DNA of 64,000 bases from Hymenobacter arizonensis. Lineage in GTDB: Bacteria > Bacteroidota > Bacteroidia > Cytophagales > Hymenobacteraceae. The position numbers were made by a program, and so were the translations under genes. Below, in pieces: positions 54,215-63,222 of the stretch (the first letter of the stretch is position 1; every line of letters begins with the position of its first letter). Where the stretch lies: the NCBI RefSeq assembly GCF_900115775.1, contig NZ_FOXS01000008.1, forward strand, positions 192,767-256,766, given 5' to 3'. Below the pieces are notes generated by a model that was not told where the DNA came from, did no database searches, and worked only from the letters and a program-made list of their open reading frames with translations.

Positions 54215-55189
54215 ATGAAAGCAATTAGAATCCATGCCTTTGGCGGACCCGAGGTCCTGCAACTGGAAGAAGTAGCGCGGCCAGTGCCGGCGGCCGACGA
54301 AATCCTAGTTAAGGTGTACGCCAGCGGCGTCAACCCGGTGGACCGGGTGGTGCGGGAAGGCAGCAGCGCCGCCCTGAAATATATGTTAACCTTGCCGATG
54401 ACCCTGGGCTGGGACGCGGCCGGCGTGGTGGAAGCGGTGGGCCGCGAGGTGACCGGGTTTCAACCCGGCGATGCCGTGTTTGGGGTGCCCAACTTTCCCG
54501 GCAACGGCAGCTACGCGGAGTTCTGCGCGGCCAAAGCCAGCCAGTTTGCCTTAAAGCCCACCAGCCTCGGCTTCACCGAGGCGGCCGCCGTACCGCTGGC
54601 TGGCTTGACGGCCTGGACGGCCCTCTTTGAGTTCGGGAAGCTGCAAGCCGGTCAACGCGTGCTCATTCAGGGGGCCTCGGGCGGGGTCGGCAGCCTGGCC
54701 GTGCAGTTTGCCAAAGCCAAGGGCGCCTACCTCATCGGCACCGCGTCGGCCGGCGAGCTGGACTACGTCCGGCAGCTGGGGGCCGACGAGGTGCTGGACT
54801 ACCGGGGCCAAGCGGTGGAAGACCTGGTGCGCGACGTGGACATGGTGCTGGAAGCCTCCTCGGTGCGCGACAACGCCGAGCGGGTGAAAGCCATCAGTGT
54901 GTTGAAGCAGGGTGGCATTTTTGTCAGCGTCAACACCGATTTTGCCTTCGACGAGGCAGTGCACACGGCGCTGGCGAAGCAGCAGGCCACGGGCGAGCTA
55001 TCGGCCAACCAGCCCCGGCAAGCGTGGCTGCAAGAAATGGCCCAGCTCATTGACGCGGGCCGGGTGCAGGTGTTGGTCGGCCAGGTTTTGCCGCTAGCGC
55101 AAGTAGCCGACGCCCACCGCGAAAGTCCGACGGGGCCCGTACGGGGCAAATTGGTGCTGGAAGTACGAAAAGACGACGAGCCGGCATGA
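54215..55189 (+). CDS. NADP-dependent quinone oxidoreductase-like protein (zinc-less MDR family)
   Basis: From ATG 54215 the protein has 324 aa; the ATG at 54071 would include the palindrome and is not used. It has the GroES-like N-terminus (AIRIHAFGGPEVLQLEEVARP) and the Rossmann domain with GASGGVGSLAVQFAKAKGAY. The catalytic zinc Cys of alcohol dehydrogenases is missing, as in quinone reductases. It reduces quinones, enones or similar electrophiles with NADPH. Its stop overlaps the AraC gene by 4 bp (ATGA at 55186-55189), so they are coupled. Its control by the palindrome upstream is likely. Confidence 0.87.
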   Translation: MKAIRIHAFGGPEVLQLEEVARPVPAADEILVKVYASGVNPVDRVVREGSSAALKYMLTLPMTLGWDAAGVVEAVGREVTGFQPGDAVFGVPNFPGNGSYAEFCAAKASQFALKPTSLGFTEAAAVPLAGLTAWTALFEFGKLQAGQRVLIQGASGGVGSLAVQFAKAKGAYLIGTASAGELDYVRQLGADEVLDYRGQAVEDLVRDVDMVLEASSVRDNAERVKAISVLKQGGIFVSVNTDFAFDEAVHTALAKQQATGELSANQPRQAWLQEMAQLIDAGRVQVLVGQVLPLAQVADAHRESPTGPVRGKLVLEVRKDDEPA

Positions 55190-56094
55190 GGCGCTTTACC
55201 ACCATCGGCGAATTCCACGCGTTTTTGCAGCTGCCGCCGCCCGAGCACCCGCTGCTCAGCGTCGTGGACGTAGGCACTTTGCCGCCCCGGGAGGGCGAGG
55301 AGCCCACGAGCATGGTCTTTGATTTCTACTCCATTGGGGTCAAGCGCCTGCACAACGTCCGCGGGCAGTACGGGCAGCACCCGTTTGACTTCAACGAAGG
55401 CGTGCTCTCGTTCATGGCCCCCAACCAGGTGTTTAGCCTCGCCGTGGCCGACCCGGCCCAGAAAATAGAAAAATCCGGGTGGGTGGTCTACCTCCATCCG
55501 GATTTTATCTGGAACACGCCGCTGGCCAAGACCATCCCGCAGTACGACTTCTGGGATTATTCGCTCAAAGAGAGCCTGTTCCTTTCCTCGAAAGAGGAAG
55601 CGACCATCCTGAGCATCATTTTCGCCATGCAGCAGGAGTATGTGTCCAACATCGACCGGTTCAGCAAGCCGATTATCGTCTCGCACCTGGAAAGCCTGCT
55701 GCAGTACGCCGACCGGTTTTACCATCGCCAGTTCCTTACCCGCGAAAAGGCCAACCACGAGGTGCTCGAGCGGGTAGAAACGCTGCTGCACGACTACTTC
55801 AACCGCGATAATGTCCTCGAAACCGGCTTGCCGACCGTGCAGTACGTGGCCGAGTGCCTCCATCTGTCGCCCAAGTACCTCAGCAACCTGCTGCGCATGG
55901 TCACCGGGCAAAACACCCAGCAGCACATCCACGCCCGGCTCATCGCCAAAGCCAAGGAAAAATTATCGACCACCACGCTGACCGTCAGCGAAATTGCCTA
56001 CCAGCTGGGGTTTGAGCACGTGCCTTCGTTCAGCAAGCTATTCAAAACCAAGACGAACTTGTCGCCGCAGGAATTCAGAGCCTCTTTTAATTGA
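55186..56094 (+). CDS. AraC family transcriptional regulator
   Basis: This 302-aa protein has an N-terminal cupin-like sensor half and a C-terminal pair of HTH motifs (about residues 225-295: VQYVAECLHLSPKYLSNLLRM and VSEIAYQLGFEHVPSFSKLFK). It is translationally coupled to the oxidoreductase gene. I infer that it regulates the cupin/oxidoreductase pair through the TTAGCCAAA half-sites at 54084-54155, possibly in response to a compound that the oxidoreductase detoxifies. Confidence 0.87.
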   Translation: MRRFTTIGEFHAFLQLPPPEHPLLSVVDVGTLPPREGEEPTSMVFDFYSIGVKRLHNVRGQYGQHPFDFNEGVLSFMAPNQVFSLAVADPAQKIEKSGWVVYLHPDFIWNTPLAKTIPQYDFWDYSLKESLFLSSKEEATILSIIFAMQQEYVSNIDRFSKPIIVSHLESLLQYADRFYHRQFLTREKANHEVLERVETLLHDYFNRDNVLETGLPTVQYVAECLHLSPKYLSNLLRMVTGQNTQQHIHARLIAKAKEKLSTTTLTVSEIAYQLGFEHVPSFSKLFKTKTNLSPQEFRASFN

Positions 56095-56246
56095 CCAAAG
56101 AGGGCCCCACTCCCAAGAAGCCACCCGGTTGCCCGCCATTGCCTGATGGGCTTGTGCCAGCATTCGGTGGCTAGCCTTACGGCGGCATGAGCTGACTCCC
56201 AGCACGACCAAGGTTCCGCTTCCTTTTTACCTCGTTTCCTGTTCTT

Positions 56247-57485
56247 ATGGCCTTTCCTTTCTTATTTGCTACGGGCATCGAGAACAGCAATCCGACTATC
56301 GACCAGGGCCGGGTGCGCGTTGACGAACTGGCCAAGTGCGGACACTACCAGCACTGGCGCCGGGATTTTGACTGCGTGCAGGAACTGGGCATTCAGTTTC
56401 TGCGCTACGGTCCACCCATTCACACTACGTGGCGCGGACCCGGCCAGTACGATTGGTCGTTTGCCGACGAGACCTTTGCCGAACTGCGCCAGCGTGGCAT
56501 TGCTCCCATCGTGGACCTGTGCCACTTCGGGGTACCGGACTGGCTGGGCAACTTTCAGAACCCCGACTTCCCGGCCCTGTTTGCCGACTACGCCCGCGCC
56601 TTCGCCCGGCGCTTTCCCTGGGTTCAGTTCTACACGCCGGTCAACGAGATTTACGTGTGCGCCAAGTTCTCGGCCCTACTGGGCTGGTGGAACGAGCAAC
56701 TCACCAACGACCAGGCCTTCGTGACGGCGCTCAAGTACTTGGTCAAGGCCAACGTGCTGGCCATGCACGCCATTTTGGAAGTACGGGCCGACGCCATCTT
56801 CATCCAGAGCGAAAGCAGCGAGTACCACCACGCCGAGAACATCCAGGCCGTGAAGTTGGCCGAAGTCCTGAACTACAAACGGTTTCTCTCGCTGGACTTA
56901 AATTACGGCCACCGCGTGGACTCGGGCATGTACGAGTACCTGCTCGACAACGGCATGACCCGGGAGGAGTACCACTTCTTCCTGCACAACAAGGTCAAGG
57001 AGCGCTGCGTGATGGGCAACGACTACTACAACACGAACGAGCACCGCGTGGCCGCCGGTGGCACCATCCGGCCCTCGGGCGAGGTGTACGGCTACTACCT
57101 CATCACCAAGCAGTACCACGAGCGCTACTATTTGCCCGTGATGCACACCGAAACCAACTTTGCCCAGGGCCCCAACGGCGACGAGGCCGTGCAGTGGCTT
57201 TGGAAGCAGTGGGCCAACGTGCTGCGCACCCGCTACGACGGCGTGCCCCTCATCGGCTTTACGTGGTACTCGCTCACCGACCAGGTCGACTGGGACTCGG
57301 CCCTGCGCGAAAACAACGGCACCGTAAATCCGCTGGGGCTCTACGACCTGGACGGTAACATCCGGCCGGTGGGCACCGCTTTTAAGCAAATCATTCAGGA
57401 CTGGCAGCACGTGCTGCCAACGCAGCGTCTTTTCACGCAAGAACCCTACGAGACGCCCGCGGATAGGCCTGCTGGTGCTTTCTAA
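56247..57485 (+). CDS. glycoside hydrolase family 1-like protein
   Basis: This 412-aa protein starts at ATG 56247. The family 1 features are TPVNEIYV with the acid/base E134 and a MHTETN stretch with the nucleophile E302. There is no signal peptide, so it should be cytoplasmic and act on short glycosides. It is somewhat shorter than typical beta-glucosidases (440-480) and may be a divergent group. A short-chain dehydrogenase relic follows in the same direction. Confidence 0.78.
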   Translation: MAFPFLFATGIENSNPTIDQGRVRVDELAKCGHYQHWRRDFDCVQELGIQFLRYGPPIHTTWRGPGQYDWSFADETFAELRQRGIAPIVDLCHFGVPDWLGNFQNPDFPALFADYARAFARRFPWVQFYTPVNEIYVCAKFSALLGWWNEQLTNDQAFVTALKYLVKANVLAMHAILEVRADAIFIQSESSEYHHAENIQAVKLAEVLNYKRFLSLDLNYGHRVDSGMYEYLLDNGMTREEYHFFLHNKVKERCVMGNDYYNTNEHRVAAGGTIRPSGEVYGYYLITKQYHERYYLPVMHTETNFAQGPNGDEAVQWLWKQWANVLRTRYDGVPLIGFTWYSLTDQVDWDSALRENNGTVNPLGLYDLDGNIRPVGTAFKQIIQDWQHVLPTQRLFTQEPYETPADRPAGAF

Positions 57486-57563
57486 AAGTAAAAACGTCCG
57501 CCGTCGGGGCACCCCCCGCTGCGGGCGGCCGCTTATCCATTCACCTCCTTCACTCACTTGCCC

Positions 57564-57850
57564 ATGCAGTTTCAAGGTAAAGTAGCCATTGTCAGTAGAG
57601 CCTCGGAGGCATTGGCTTAGCCATCGCCCAACGCCTGGCGGCCGAAGGCGCCCGCCTCGTGCTGGTGGGACGCCACGAAGACAAGCTCACCCACGCCGCC
57701 GACCTGGTGCCCCAGGCCGGCGCGCCCGACGTGTGGGCGACGGAGGCGTGGAGGATGACGTGGTGGCGACCGTCGCCAGCACGCTGGCCCGCTTCGGTCG
57801 CCTCGACATGGTGGCTTGTCTTGCCGCTACGCGCTGCAAAGCGTCGCTTC
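57564..57850 (+). pseudogene. short-chain dehydrogenase relic
   Basis: From ATG 57564 the frame reads MQFQGKVAIVSRASEALA and then a stop; a lost G in the TCGGAGGC stretch shifts the GxxxGIG loop. After correction it reads GIGLAIAQRLAAEGARLVLVG, then a second shift near 57745, then TLARFGRLDMVA. The rest of the roughly 250-aa enzyme is missing. It lies 80 bp after the GH1-like gene. Confidence 0.7.
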
Positions 57851-58273
57851 CGGCAGAACGAATCTTAAGGCAGAAGTTCCGTCGGTCGACATCGTTTAGT
57901 ATTTGGCTCCTTTAGCTGAACATCTAGCAACTGTTCAACACCAGGTTCCAGCGCAGCGCAAGTTTAAAAACTTGTCTGCGATGCAACGTTTCCGAAACTC
58001 GTGAATGAGTTTCGTAGACACCCCAAACGGAACGTGGTCCCCGGCAAGGTACCACGCGGGCTGCGCCCCGGACGGAAGCCGAAAACGGCACGGATTCCTA
58101 GGCGAGTCGGATAAACATTCTTAACGAATTGAGGAACTGCTGCTGCTATAAAACAAGCAGCTCAGGCACCTGCAACCGCAGCTGCCTGGGCCAGGGAAGG
58201 CCCCGATAACGCTGGCCAAGCCACCGCGTGCCAAAAAAGAGGTTTGGCAACGCGTGTTGGGCAAGTCGAATGG
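57851..58273. other. 420-bp stretch with no clear gene
   Basis: Contains one dispersed motif (57907-57922). Frames are broken. Around 58200 a short GC-rich frame of no family is seen. Confidence 0.3.
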
Positions 58274-59686
58274 CTATTTCAATCGCCACACGTTAAAGGC
58301 CGCGAAATCGCCTTTGACCGTTTCTTGCTTTTCCACGACGGGTTGGGCCGGGTCGACGGTTCGCTTGCCGTCGACGTAAAAGCAGTACTTCAGTTCGGTC
58401 TGGTCGGACTTTAACCGCAGGGCCCATCCCGCCGGTGTCTTGTGCAGGAAGTAGTAGAAGTTGTAGTGGCCTTTGACCTCCGCGACGACCGCCTTTGCGT
58501 TCAAGAAGCCATTCAAGTGGAGCACCACGTTGGGCTGCGCCGTATTGCGTAAATTCGCCAAGAGCGCGTCCGTCTTCCAGTTCGGCGTTTGTACCGCTTC
58601 CAACACGCGGATCGCTTCGGCCTTCTTGCCCTGCGTGGCCAAGACCTCGGCTTTCGTAAACTGCACCTCCGTGCCGTCCACCTTCTTGTTCGTGGGCAGG
58701 TAGCGTTCCCACAGGGGGAATAGCAGGCTGGCTTTCGCAAACGCTTTCTCGATGTAGAACTGGTGCAGAAAAGTCAGTCGGAGCATCGATTCTTTTTGCG
58801 CCTCGCTAAACCGGCCCGCTTGCAGAAAAGCACTCACCGCCTTTGCGGTGCCGTGGTTGGTCAGCACCTGGGTGAGCCGCACGCCCGCGTTTTGCGGGAA
58901 CTGGCTCGTCAATAAAATACTGCGTTTGCCGCCCTTGAGCAAGGTCTGAATGTTCGTGCGCCACGGCGTTTGGAAGTCTTCGGCCAGGTAAAACCAGATG
59001 TCTCCCGTGGAGAGATTGTGAATGTTGGTGTAGACCGTCGTCGTAAATTCTCGCCAGGAGGTGGCGTCCGCCAGCTTCACCAGGTTCGCGTGGCTGATGC
59101 CGCCGGTGGACAAGACCTGCTGCGCAATGGGGTAGCGCCAGCAGCGCTGCTTTTGGGGGCCGGTGTCGCACACGTTGAAATTCGTCGACGTGAGCTGCTG
59201 GGTCGCCCGGACAATGGTATCGGGGGCGATCACGGCGAGGTTGCCGTACTTATCGGCGACATGAATTTGGTCCCCCAGGTCCGGTAAGTAGTACGTTTCC
59301 CACAGGGCCAAAAACTCCGGCACCGATTGACAGTGCTGGAGCATGTATTCAAGCATGTTGCCGTGGGGAAAAGGCTTTTTGCCGGTGCTCAGCTTGTATT
59401 GCTGCGGCGGAGGCAACGCGTTGATGTCGAAAAATAGTCCGGCCGCATTCGCCCCCCCTTGCACGCTGCTCTCCGGGGAGCCGTAGGTGAAGGTGATGTA
59501 GCCCAGCGTGTTCTTCTCCTTGGCGGGAAAGACGTTCACGCACGTGGACGAAGTGTGCAGGAAATCTTCGTTGTTCATGGCCCACGTCTGGCCCTTCCGG
59601 TCTGTTCCCGAAACGATGGTGCAGGCACTGGCCCTGATTGCAGGCAAAAAGAGCAGGAGCAGCAGCAGCAGCAGGGGTATTCTCAT
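58274..59686 (-). CDS. secreted Ntn-hydrolase, linear amide C-N hydrolase type, with E-set tail
   Basis: From ATG 59686 the protein has 470 aa. The signal peptide ends at ASA just before C22, which would become the N-terminal nucleophile after cleavage, followed by TIVSGTDRKG and MNNEDF as in the penicillin V acylase/carcinine hydrolase group. The last 90 residues (GHYNFYYFLHKTPAGWALRLKS, then KYCFYVDGKRTVDPAQP) look like an immunoglobulin-like early-set (CBM48-type) domain. It should hydrolyse a linear amide outside the inner membrane; the substrate is unknown. The E-set tail is unusual for this group. Confidence 0.8.
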   Translation of the reverse strand: MRIPLLLLLLLLFLPAIRASACTIVSGTDRKGQTWAMNNEDFLHTSSTCVNVFPAKEKNTLGYITFTYGSPESSVQGGANAAGLFFDINALPPPQQYKLSTGKKPFPHGNMLEYMLQHCQSVPEFLALWETYYLPDLGDQIHVADKYGNLAVIAPDTIVRATQQLTSTNFNVCDTGPQKQRCWRYPIAQQVLSTGGISHANLVKLADATSWREFTTTVYTNIHNLSTGDIWFYLAEDFQTPWRTNIQTLLKGGKRSILLTSQFPQNAGVRLTQVLTNHGTAKAVSAFLQAGRFSEAQKESMLRLTFLHQFYIEKAFAKASLLFPLWERYLPTNKKVDGTEVQFTKAEVLATQGKKAEAIRVLEAVQTPNWKTDALLANLRNTAQPNVVLHLNGFLNAKAVVAEVKGHYNFYYFLHKTPAGWALRLKSDQTELKYCFYVDGKRTVDPAQPVVEKQETVKGDFAAFNVWRLK

Positions 59687-59874
59687 AGGAGGGTTGAAGA
59701 AGGCAAGGATGGTCAACGCCTTGCCGGGGTCACGAGTGATGGCTCAACAGTGCCACTGGCCTGCTAGTTACCCCCGCCATCCACCGCTGCGGCAACCAAC
59801 AAGTAACGACGCGACAAACCTAGGTCGGTTCGGTGGCCGAAGGATTGGAAAAATGCGCACCGATTGCGTGCCCC

Positions 59875-60681
59875 TTAATAACCAGTGCCCATCAACGGCA
59901 GCATGTACTCCGCCGGAACGAACTGCCCCGGGGTGCGTTGCACCATTTTACGAAACGCGTTAATAAAATGGGCTTGGTCGTAGAACCCGTACTCCAAGGC
60001 CAGTTGCGCCAAGGGGGACGCGTGCGGGCGTTGCAGCGCGTCCACCACCCCGCGCACCCGCAGCACCGTCGCAAACGCTTTTGGGGTGAGGCCGAGCGCG
60101 TGCCGAAACTGCTTTTCGAGCGACCGGATAGAGCACCCCACTTCTTGCGCTAGCTCTAGCACAGCCAGTGTGCCGTTGGTGTGCTGCCAACGCAGGCAGG
60201 CTTGGCGCAGCAGGGGCAGGTCGGTGGCAATCAGGGGTGGCAGGTGGGTTTGAAGGAACGCCAGCACCGCGGTCTCCGGTTGCCCCAAACAGGTTGTCAG
60301 AAGCTCGTGCAGCGCCGGCAACACAGCGGCCAATGGCACAATCGCATCGGCCGTATCGGCGAACGAGGCCGTGGTGAGGCGGGCCGGGCCCCACGGGTGC
60401 AGCTGCACCATCGTCACCGAGGTAAACGGCCGGATGGTCGTATCGACGCTGAGCCGCGCCTGTCCGCAAAAATAGATTCCTTCGGACATGGCCAGGGGCC
60501 CCCGCCGGTTGCGCACGTCCAGGCCGGCTCCGGTCACCAGCGCGAGGTTAAAGCAGCCATTGGGAAGTACGGTTTTACTGCTAAAGGGCTGCGGATTACG
60601 CGCGTTGTCCATGACCCAGACCTTGCGCACCACGTCGGTCAGCGGGGCCGTGGCATACTGTTCGCGGTAGATGAAGGACAT
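59875..60681 (-). CDS. AraC family transcriptional regulator
   Basis: This 268-aa protein starts at ATG 60681. It has a sensor half of the DUF6597 type (YREQYATAPLTDVVRKVWVMDN, VLPNGCFNLALV) and a C-terminal HTH_18 domain (about 165-255: LAQEVGCSIRSLEKQFRHAL and LAQLALEYGFYDQAHFINAFR). A TTTGGCTAA motif like the half-sites at 54 kb lies 66 bp upstream of its start. It may act on itself or on the downstream Ntn-hydrolase gene, which is on the same strand 158 bp away. Confidence 0.85.
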   Translation of the reverse strand: MSFIYREQYATAPLTDVVRKVWVMDNARNPQPFSSKTVLPNGCFNLALVTGAGLDVRNRRGPLAMSEGIYFCGQARLSVDTTIRPFTSVTMVQLHPWGPARLTTASFADTADAIVPLAAVLPALHELLTTCLGQPETAVLAFLQTHLPPLIATDLPLLRQACLRWQHTNGTLAVLELAQEVGCSIRSLEKQFRHALGLTPKAFATVLRVRGVVDALQRPHASPLAQLALEYGFYDQAHFINAFRKMVQRTPGQFVPAEYMLPLMGTGY

Positions 60682-60746
60682 TGGCGTTGGTTAAAAGGTG
60701 GGTACAATAGGCAAACGGGCAGCTGCATAACCTGCTTAAATCACCG

Positions 60747-60755
60747 TTTGGCTAA
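60747..60755 (+). promoter_or_regulatory. TTTGGCTAA half-site upstream of AraC gene
   Basis: This 9-mer (within CGTTTGGCTAAACG) equals the half-site found four times in the 54.1-kb palindrome. It lies in the promoter region of the AraC gene at 59875-60681. A single 9-mer could be chance. Confidence 0.35.
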
Positions 60756-60833
60756 ACGCCGGCCCGAGCCGTTTGGGGCAGGGAATGTATGCCCGTCCCC
60801 CGTCTCAAACGGCTCAGGCCGGCTTCCGCCGGC

Positions 60834-61403
60834 TTACTCAAACGCGTCGAGCAGGGCCCGCAGTTGCGGGTCGCTCACCCCGGGCGCGAGGCGCGGCCCC
60901 GGCGCGTCCAGAGCGGCCAGGGCGTGCTGCATTTCGGGGGACTGCACGTAGCCGAAGCCCATGTCCCACCCGGCAAAGCGCCGGGGCCCCAAGCCCTGGC
61001 GCACCGTCACCACGTCGCGGTGGCGGGGGGCGCGCTGAATCCGGGCGTACAGGTCACTGACCGCTGCTTCCGCGCCCTCGAGCACCTGCACGAAGCAGCC
61101 GTCGCTGCAGAGCAAGAGCCCCGTGATGCCGCGGGCGGCGTTGTGCGCCCGCGACCATTCCAGCAGGGCCACCAAGTCGGCTTCCCCCCACGGCGCCGCG
61201 AACCGGCTGTGGTAAAGCACCTGGTGCACGCGCCGGTCCAGCAGGTCCTCCAGCTGCGCGAAGGTCAATTCCCCCGCCTCGAAGTCGGCGAGCAAGCGGC
61301 GTTCGTAGGCGGCCGGCGCCAGGCGCGTGCCCGCCGTCAGGGCCACGGCCATGGCCACGAGGCGGCGGCGTTGCGCGGCGGAGAGGGACTCGGGGTCGGT
61401 CAT
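60834..61403 (-). CDS. BLUF blue-light photoreceptor with N-terminal VbhA-like module
   Basis: From ATG 61403 the protein has 189 aa (upstream starts lie in another gene's region). Residues 15-55 (AVALTAGTRLAPAAYERRLL, then FEAGELTFAQLEDLL) are the same helical module as the 77-aa protein at 46 kb. The BLUF domain covers 58-150 with the flavin-site residues Y64 (VLYHSR), N88 (AHNAARGITGLL) and Q106 (FVQVLEG). It should bind FAD and switch its hydrogen bonds under blue light. The C-terminal 40 residues hold a short helix. A photoreceptor fused to this module suggests light-controlled binding of the module's partner. Confidence 0.85.
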   Translation of the reverse strand: MTDPESLSAAQRRRLVAMAVALTAGTRLAPAAYERRLLADFEAGELTFAQLEDLLDRRVHQVLYHSRFAAPWGEADLVALLEWSRAHNAARGITGLLLCSDGCFVQVLEGAEAAVSDLYARIQRAPRHRDVVTVRQGLGPRRFAGWDMGFGYVQSPEMQHALAALDAPGPRLAPGVSDPQLRALLDAFE

Positions 61404-61527
61404 GGGAACGTGTACGCGCGCCCGGGGCCGGCGAGTTACCCGTAAATGGGCCCGAATAACTACGCAAAGGGGACCGGTGCCACCGGGGGCCCGGCGCTTA
61501 AACCGCCCCGCTCCCCCGGGCAGGGGC

Positions 61528-61767
61528 TCAGGGCCGGTGGCGGAGCCGGTCGAGGTGCAGCGCCCGGTGCAACTCGCGGACCGGCCGGTACTGCTGGGGG
61601 ACCGGCACGGCCCGCACGAGGACCCCAAACTCGGCCACGGTAAGCGCAATGGCGGCCACGCAGCGCCCGCCGCGCACCACCGCGATTTCGTTCGGGGCGC
61701 CCAGCACCACCGTGGCCTGGTACTCCTCGCCCAGGAACGGGACCAGTTGCTGGAGGGCGCTTGTCAT
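61528..61767 (-). CDS. small hypothetical protein, 79 aa
   Basis: It starts at ATG 61767. It has an alpha/beta pattern with ATVVLGAPNEIAVVRGGRCV then AAIALTVAEFGVLVRA. No family is known to me. It lies about 125 bp upstream of the BLUF gene on the same strand. Confidence 0.45.
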   Translation of the reverse strand: MTSALQQLVPFLGEEYQATVVLGAPNEIAVVRGGRCVAAIALTVAEFGVLVRAVPVPQQYRPVRELHRALHLDRLRHRP

Positions 61768-61932
61768 CGGCGTCAAGGTAAGCATAAAGGGGCCGTTACC
61801 GAGGGAATAAAACAAGGAAAAGTCAATAACCCTCGTTTTTTGAACGACGTGCGTTAAAGCACCCGTGGTTCGGGATGAAAAGGCGACCTTGCGCCACTAT
61901 ATCCGAACCTTTGGCAGCCGCTATCCGCCTTG

Positions 61933-62463
61933 ATGGAACAGCCTTTCTTATTGCGCCTGCTGGGCCTGCACTGGCTCGATACCCTGCCGGCCGCAGAAGA
62001 CCGGTGCGCCCACGGTCCGGTACTGGCTCGGCTGGGCGAACGCGTGCTCTCCGATGAGACCACGAACTGGACGGTGAGCGCGGCCGCCTTGTTCCTGCTG
62101 CGCACCCTGACGTGCGACCACACGGCCGAGCTCCCGGTTGGGGACCAGCTCTTGCCCTGTTGCGGCTTCACCATGTGGCCCGACGTCGCCAGCGACAATG
62201 TGCTGATTTTGGGCTGCCCGAGCGGCGTCGACTGGTGGGTCGAGCACCGGGACCAACAGGTCCAGCTCACGGCCCCCGGGGGCGAGGCGGTCCGGCTGCC
62301 CTTCGCGGCGTATCGGGCGCAAGTGCTTGCGTTTGCCGACGAAGTCGAAGCCTTTTACCAGCGCAGCGCGCCCAAGGAAGTGCCCGCGGATGCCGAGGAT
62401 GCGGAAGGCTACGAGCTCTTCTGGACCGAATGGCACCGCCGCCGAAACCAGTGGCCCCGCTAA
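61933..62463 (+). CDS. hypothetical protein, 176 aa
   Basis: ATG 61933 is preferred over the TTG one codon upstream. It has alternating Trp-rich segments (LLGLHWLDTLPAAEDRCAHG, CCGFTMWPDVASDN, DWWVEHRD), no signal peptide, and an acidic C-terminal part ending EWHRRRNQWPR. A family is not recognised. Codon use is like the neighbours. Confidence 0.58.
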   Translation: MEQPFLLRLLGLHWLDTLPAAEDRCAHGPVLARLGERVLSDETTNWTVSAAALFLLRTLTCDHTAELPVGDQLLPCCGFTMWPDVASDNVLILGCPSGVDWWVEHRDQQVQLTAPGGEAVRLPFAAYRAQVLAFADEVEAFYQRSAPKEVPADAEDAEGYELFWTEWHRRRNQWPR

Positions 62464-62539
62464 CCGACCGTTTAGGTGAACTTGATGCGGTGGTTAGCCC
62501 AGCCACGCAGATGTCGGTGGTTCCCTTTTTCTTTGAGCC

Positions 62540-63151
62540 ATGCTCCTGCCACACGTGCTCTCCTATTGCCTGCTTGCCTTGGTGTTCGGTACCGTTGCCT
62601 CTTTTCACTTCTCTCCCCGAAGGGTGGGACAGGGCATGGCCACCGGGTGTGGGTTGTTCCTGCTAACGGGTTGTGGCGGACTTCCCCCGGAAAATCAGCG
62701 GCTAAAGCAGCAGGTCGTGCAAGCGATACGCGCGGTCGAGGACCGGCCCGTGGGCGACAGCATCACCGTGGATATGGCTAGAATTGTAGACATTCCGTGG
62801 GATACGCTCTATATGTTCACGAGCACCACTGGGCCGGAGCGTATTACGCGCGCCATTGGCACGCCTTGGCCCGGTGATACGTACGTCGACGATGATGATA
62901 ATCTACTGGTCTTCATGTACCAAGGCCGCCTCGCCGACTACGTAGAGTTTTTGGGATGGAATTTCCAAAAAGAACCAAACTTTGTGAAATTTAAGGGCTA
63001 TTTCAAAGGGGGAGAGCTTTTTACTCCGGCTACGGCTAAATTCAGGGCAATACGGAATAGGGTTCCCCCACATATTATTGACTTGCATGCTCCCCGGGGA
63101 AGCAAACCAATACTACGCCCCGGGTATGACCCTAAAAAGCTTGATTTTTAA
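62540..63151 (+). CDS. predicted lipoprotein-like protein, 203 aa
   Basis: ATG 62540 gives one hydrophobic segment and then a second with a lipobox LLTGC. If the ATG at 62636 is the start, the signal is MATGCGLFLLTGC. The rest has a DDDDNLLVFMYQGRLADYV segment and a mixed fold. No family is recognised. The role is unknown. Confidence 0.55.
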   Translation: MLLPHVLSYCLLALVFGTVASFHFSPRRVGQGMATGCGLFLLTGCGGLPPENQRLKQQVVQAIRAVEDRPVGDSITVDMARIVDIPWDTLYMFTSTTGPERITRAIGTPWPGDTYVDDDDNLLVFMYQGRLADYVEFLGWNFQKEPNFVKFKGYFKGGELFTPATAKFRAIRNRVPPHIIDLHAPRGSKPILRPGYDPKKLDF

Positions 63152-63222
63152 AACATACCCTCGTTTGGGCTGCTGCCCGTTTGGGCACGTACAGGTAGGA
63201 TTTACCGTTCTTCGCCCTGCCC

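Larger units (their letters stand above)
45722..62482 (+). repeat. dispersed intergenic motif, at least 11 copies (consensus CCGTTTANNTGAACT)
   Basis: Copies, all in plus orientation, are at 45722-45738, 45756-45770, 46290-46305, 48666-48682, 49397-49412, 52157-52172, 52648-52663, 53508-53523, 57907-57922, 61831-61846 and 62467-62482. Two subtypes exist: CTCCTTANNTTGAACGG and ACCGTTTANNTGAACT. At 45.7 and 52.2 kb (and loosely 46.3 kb) both occur together about 20 bases apart with CGTTTACCTTCGG between. All lie outside the called coding genes or at their edges. I saw none before 45 kb. It could be a promoter element, a REP-like repeat or a regulator site. Confidence 0.55.
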
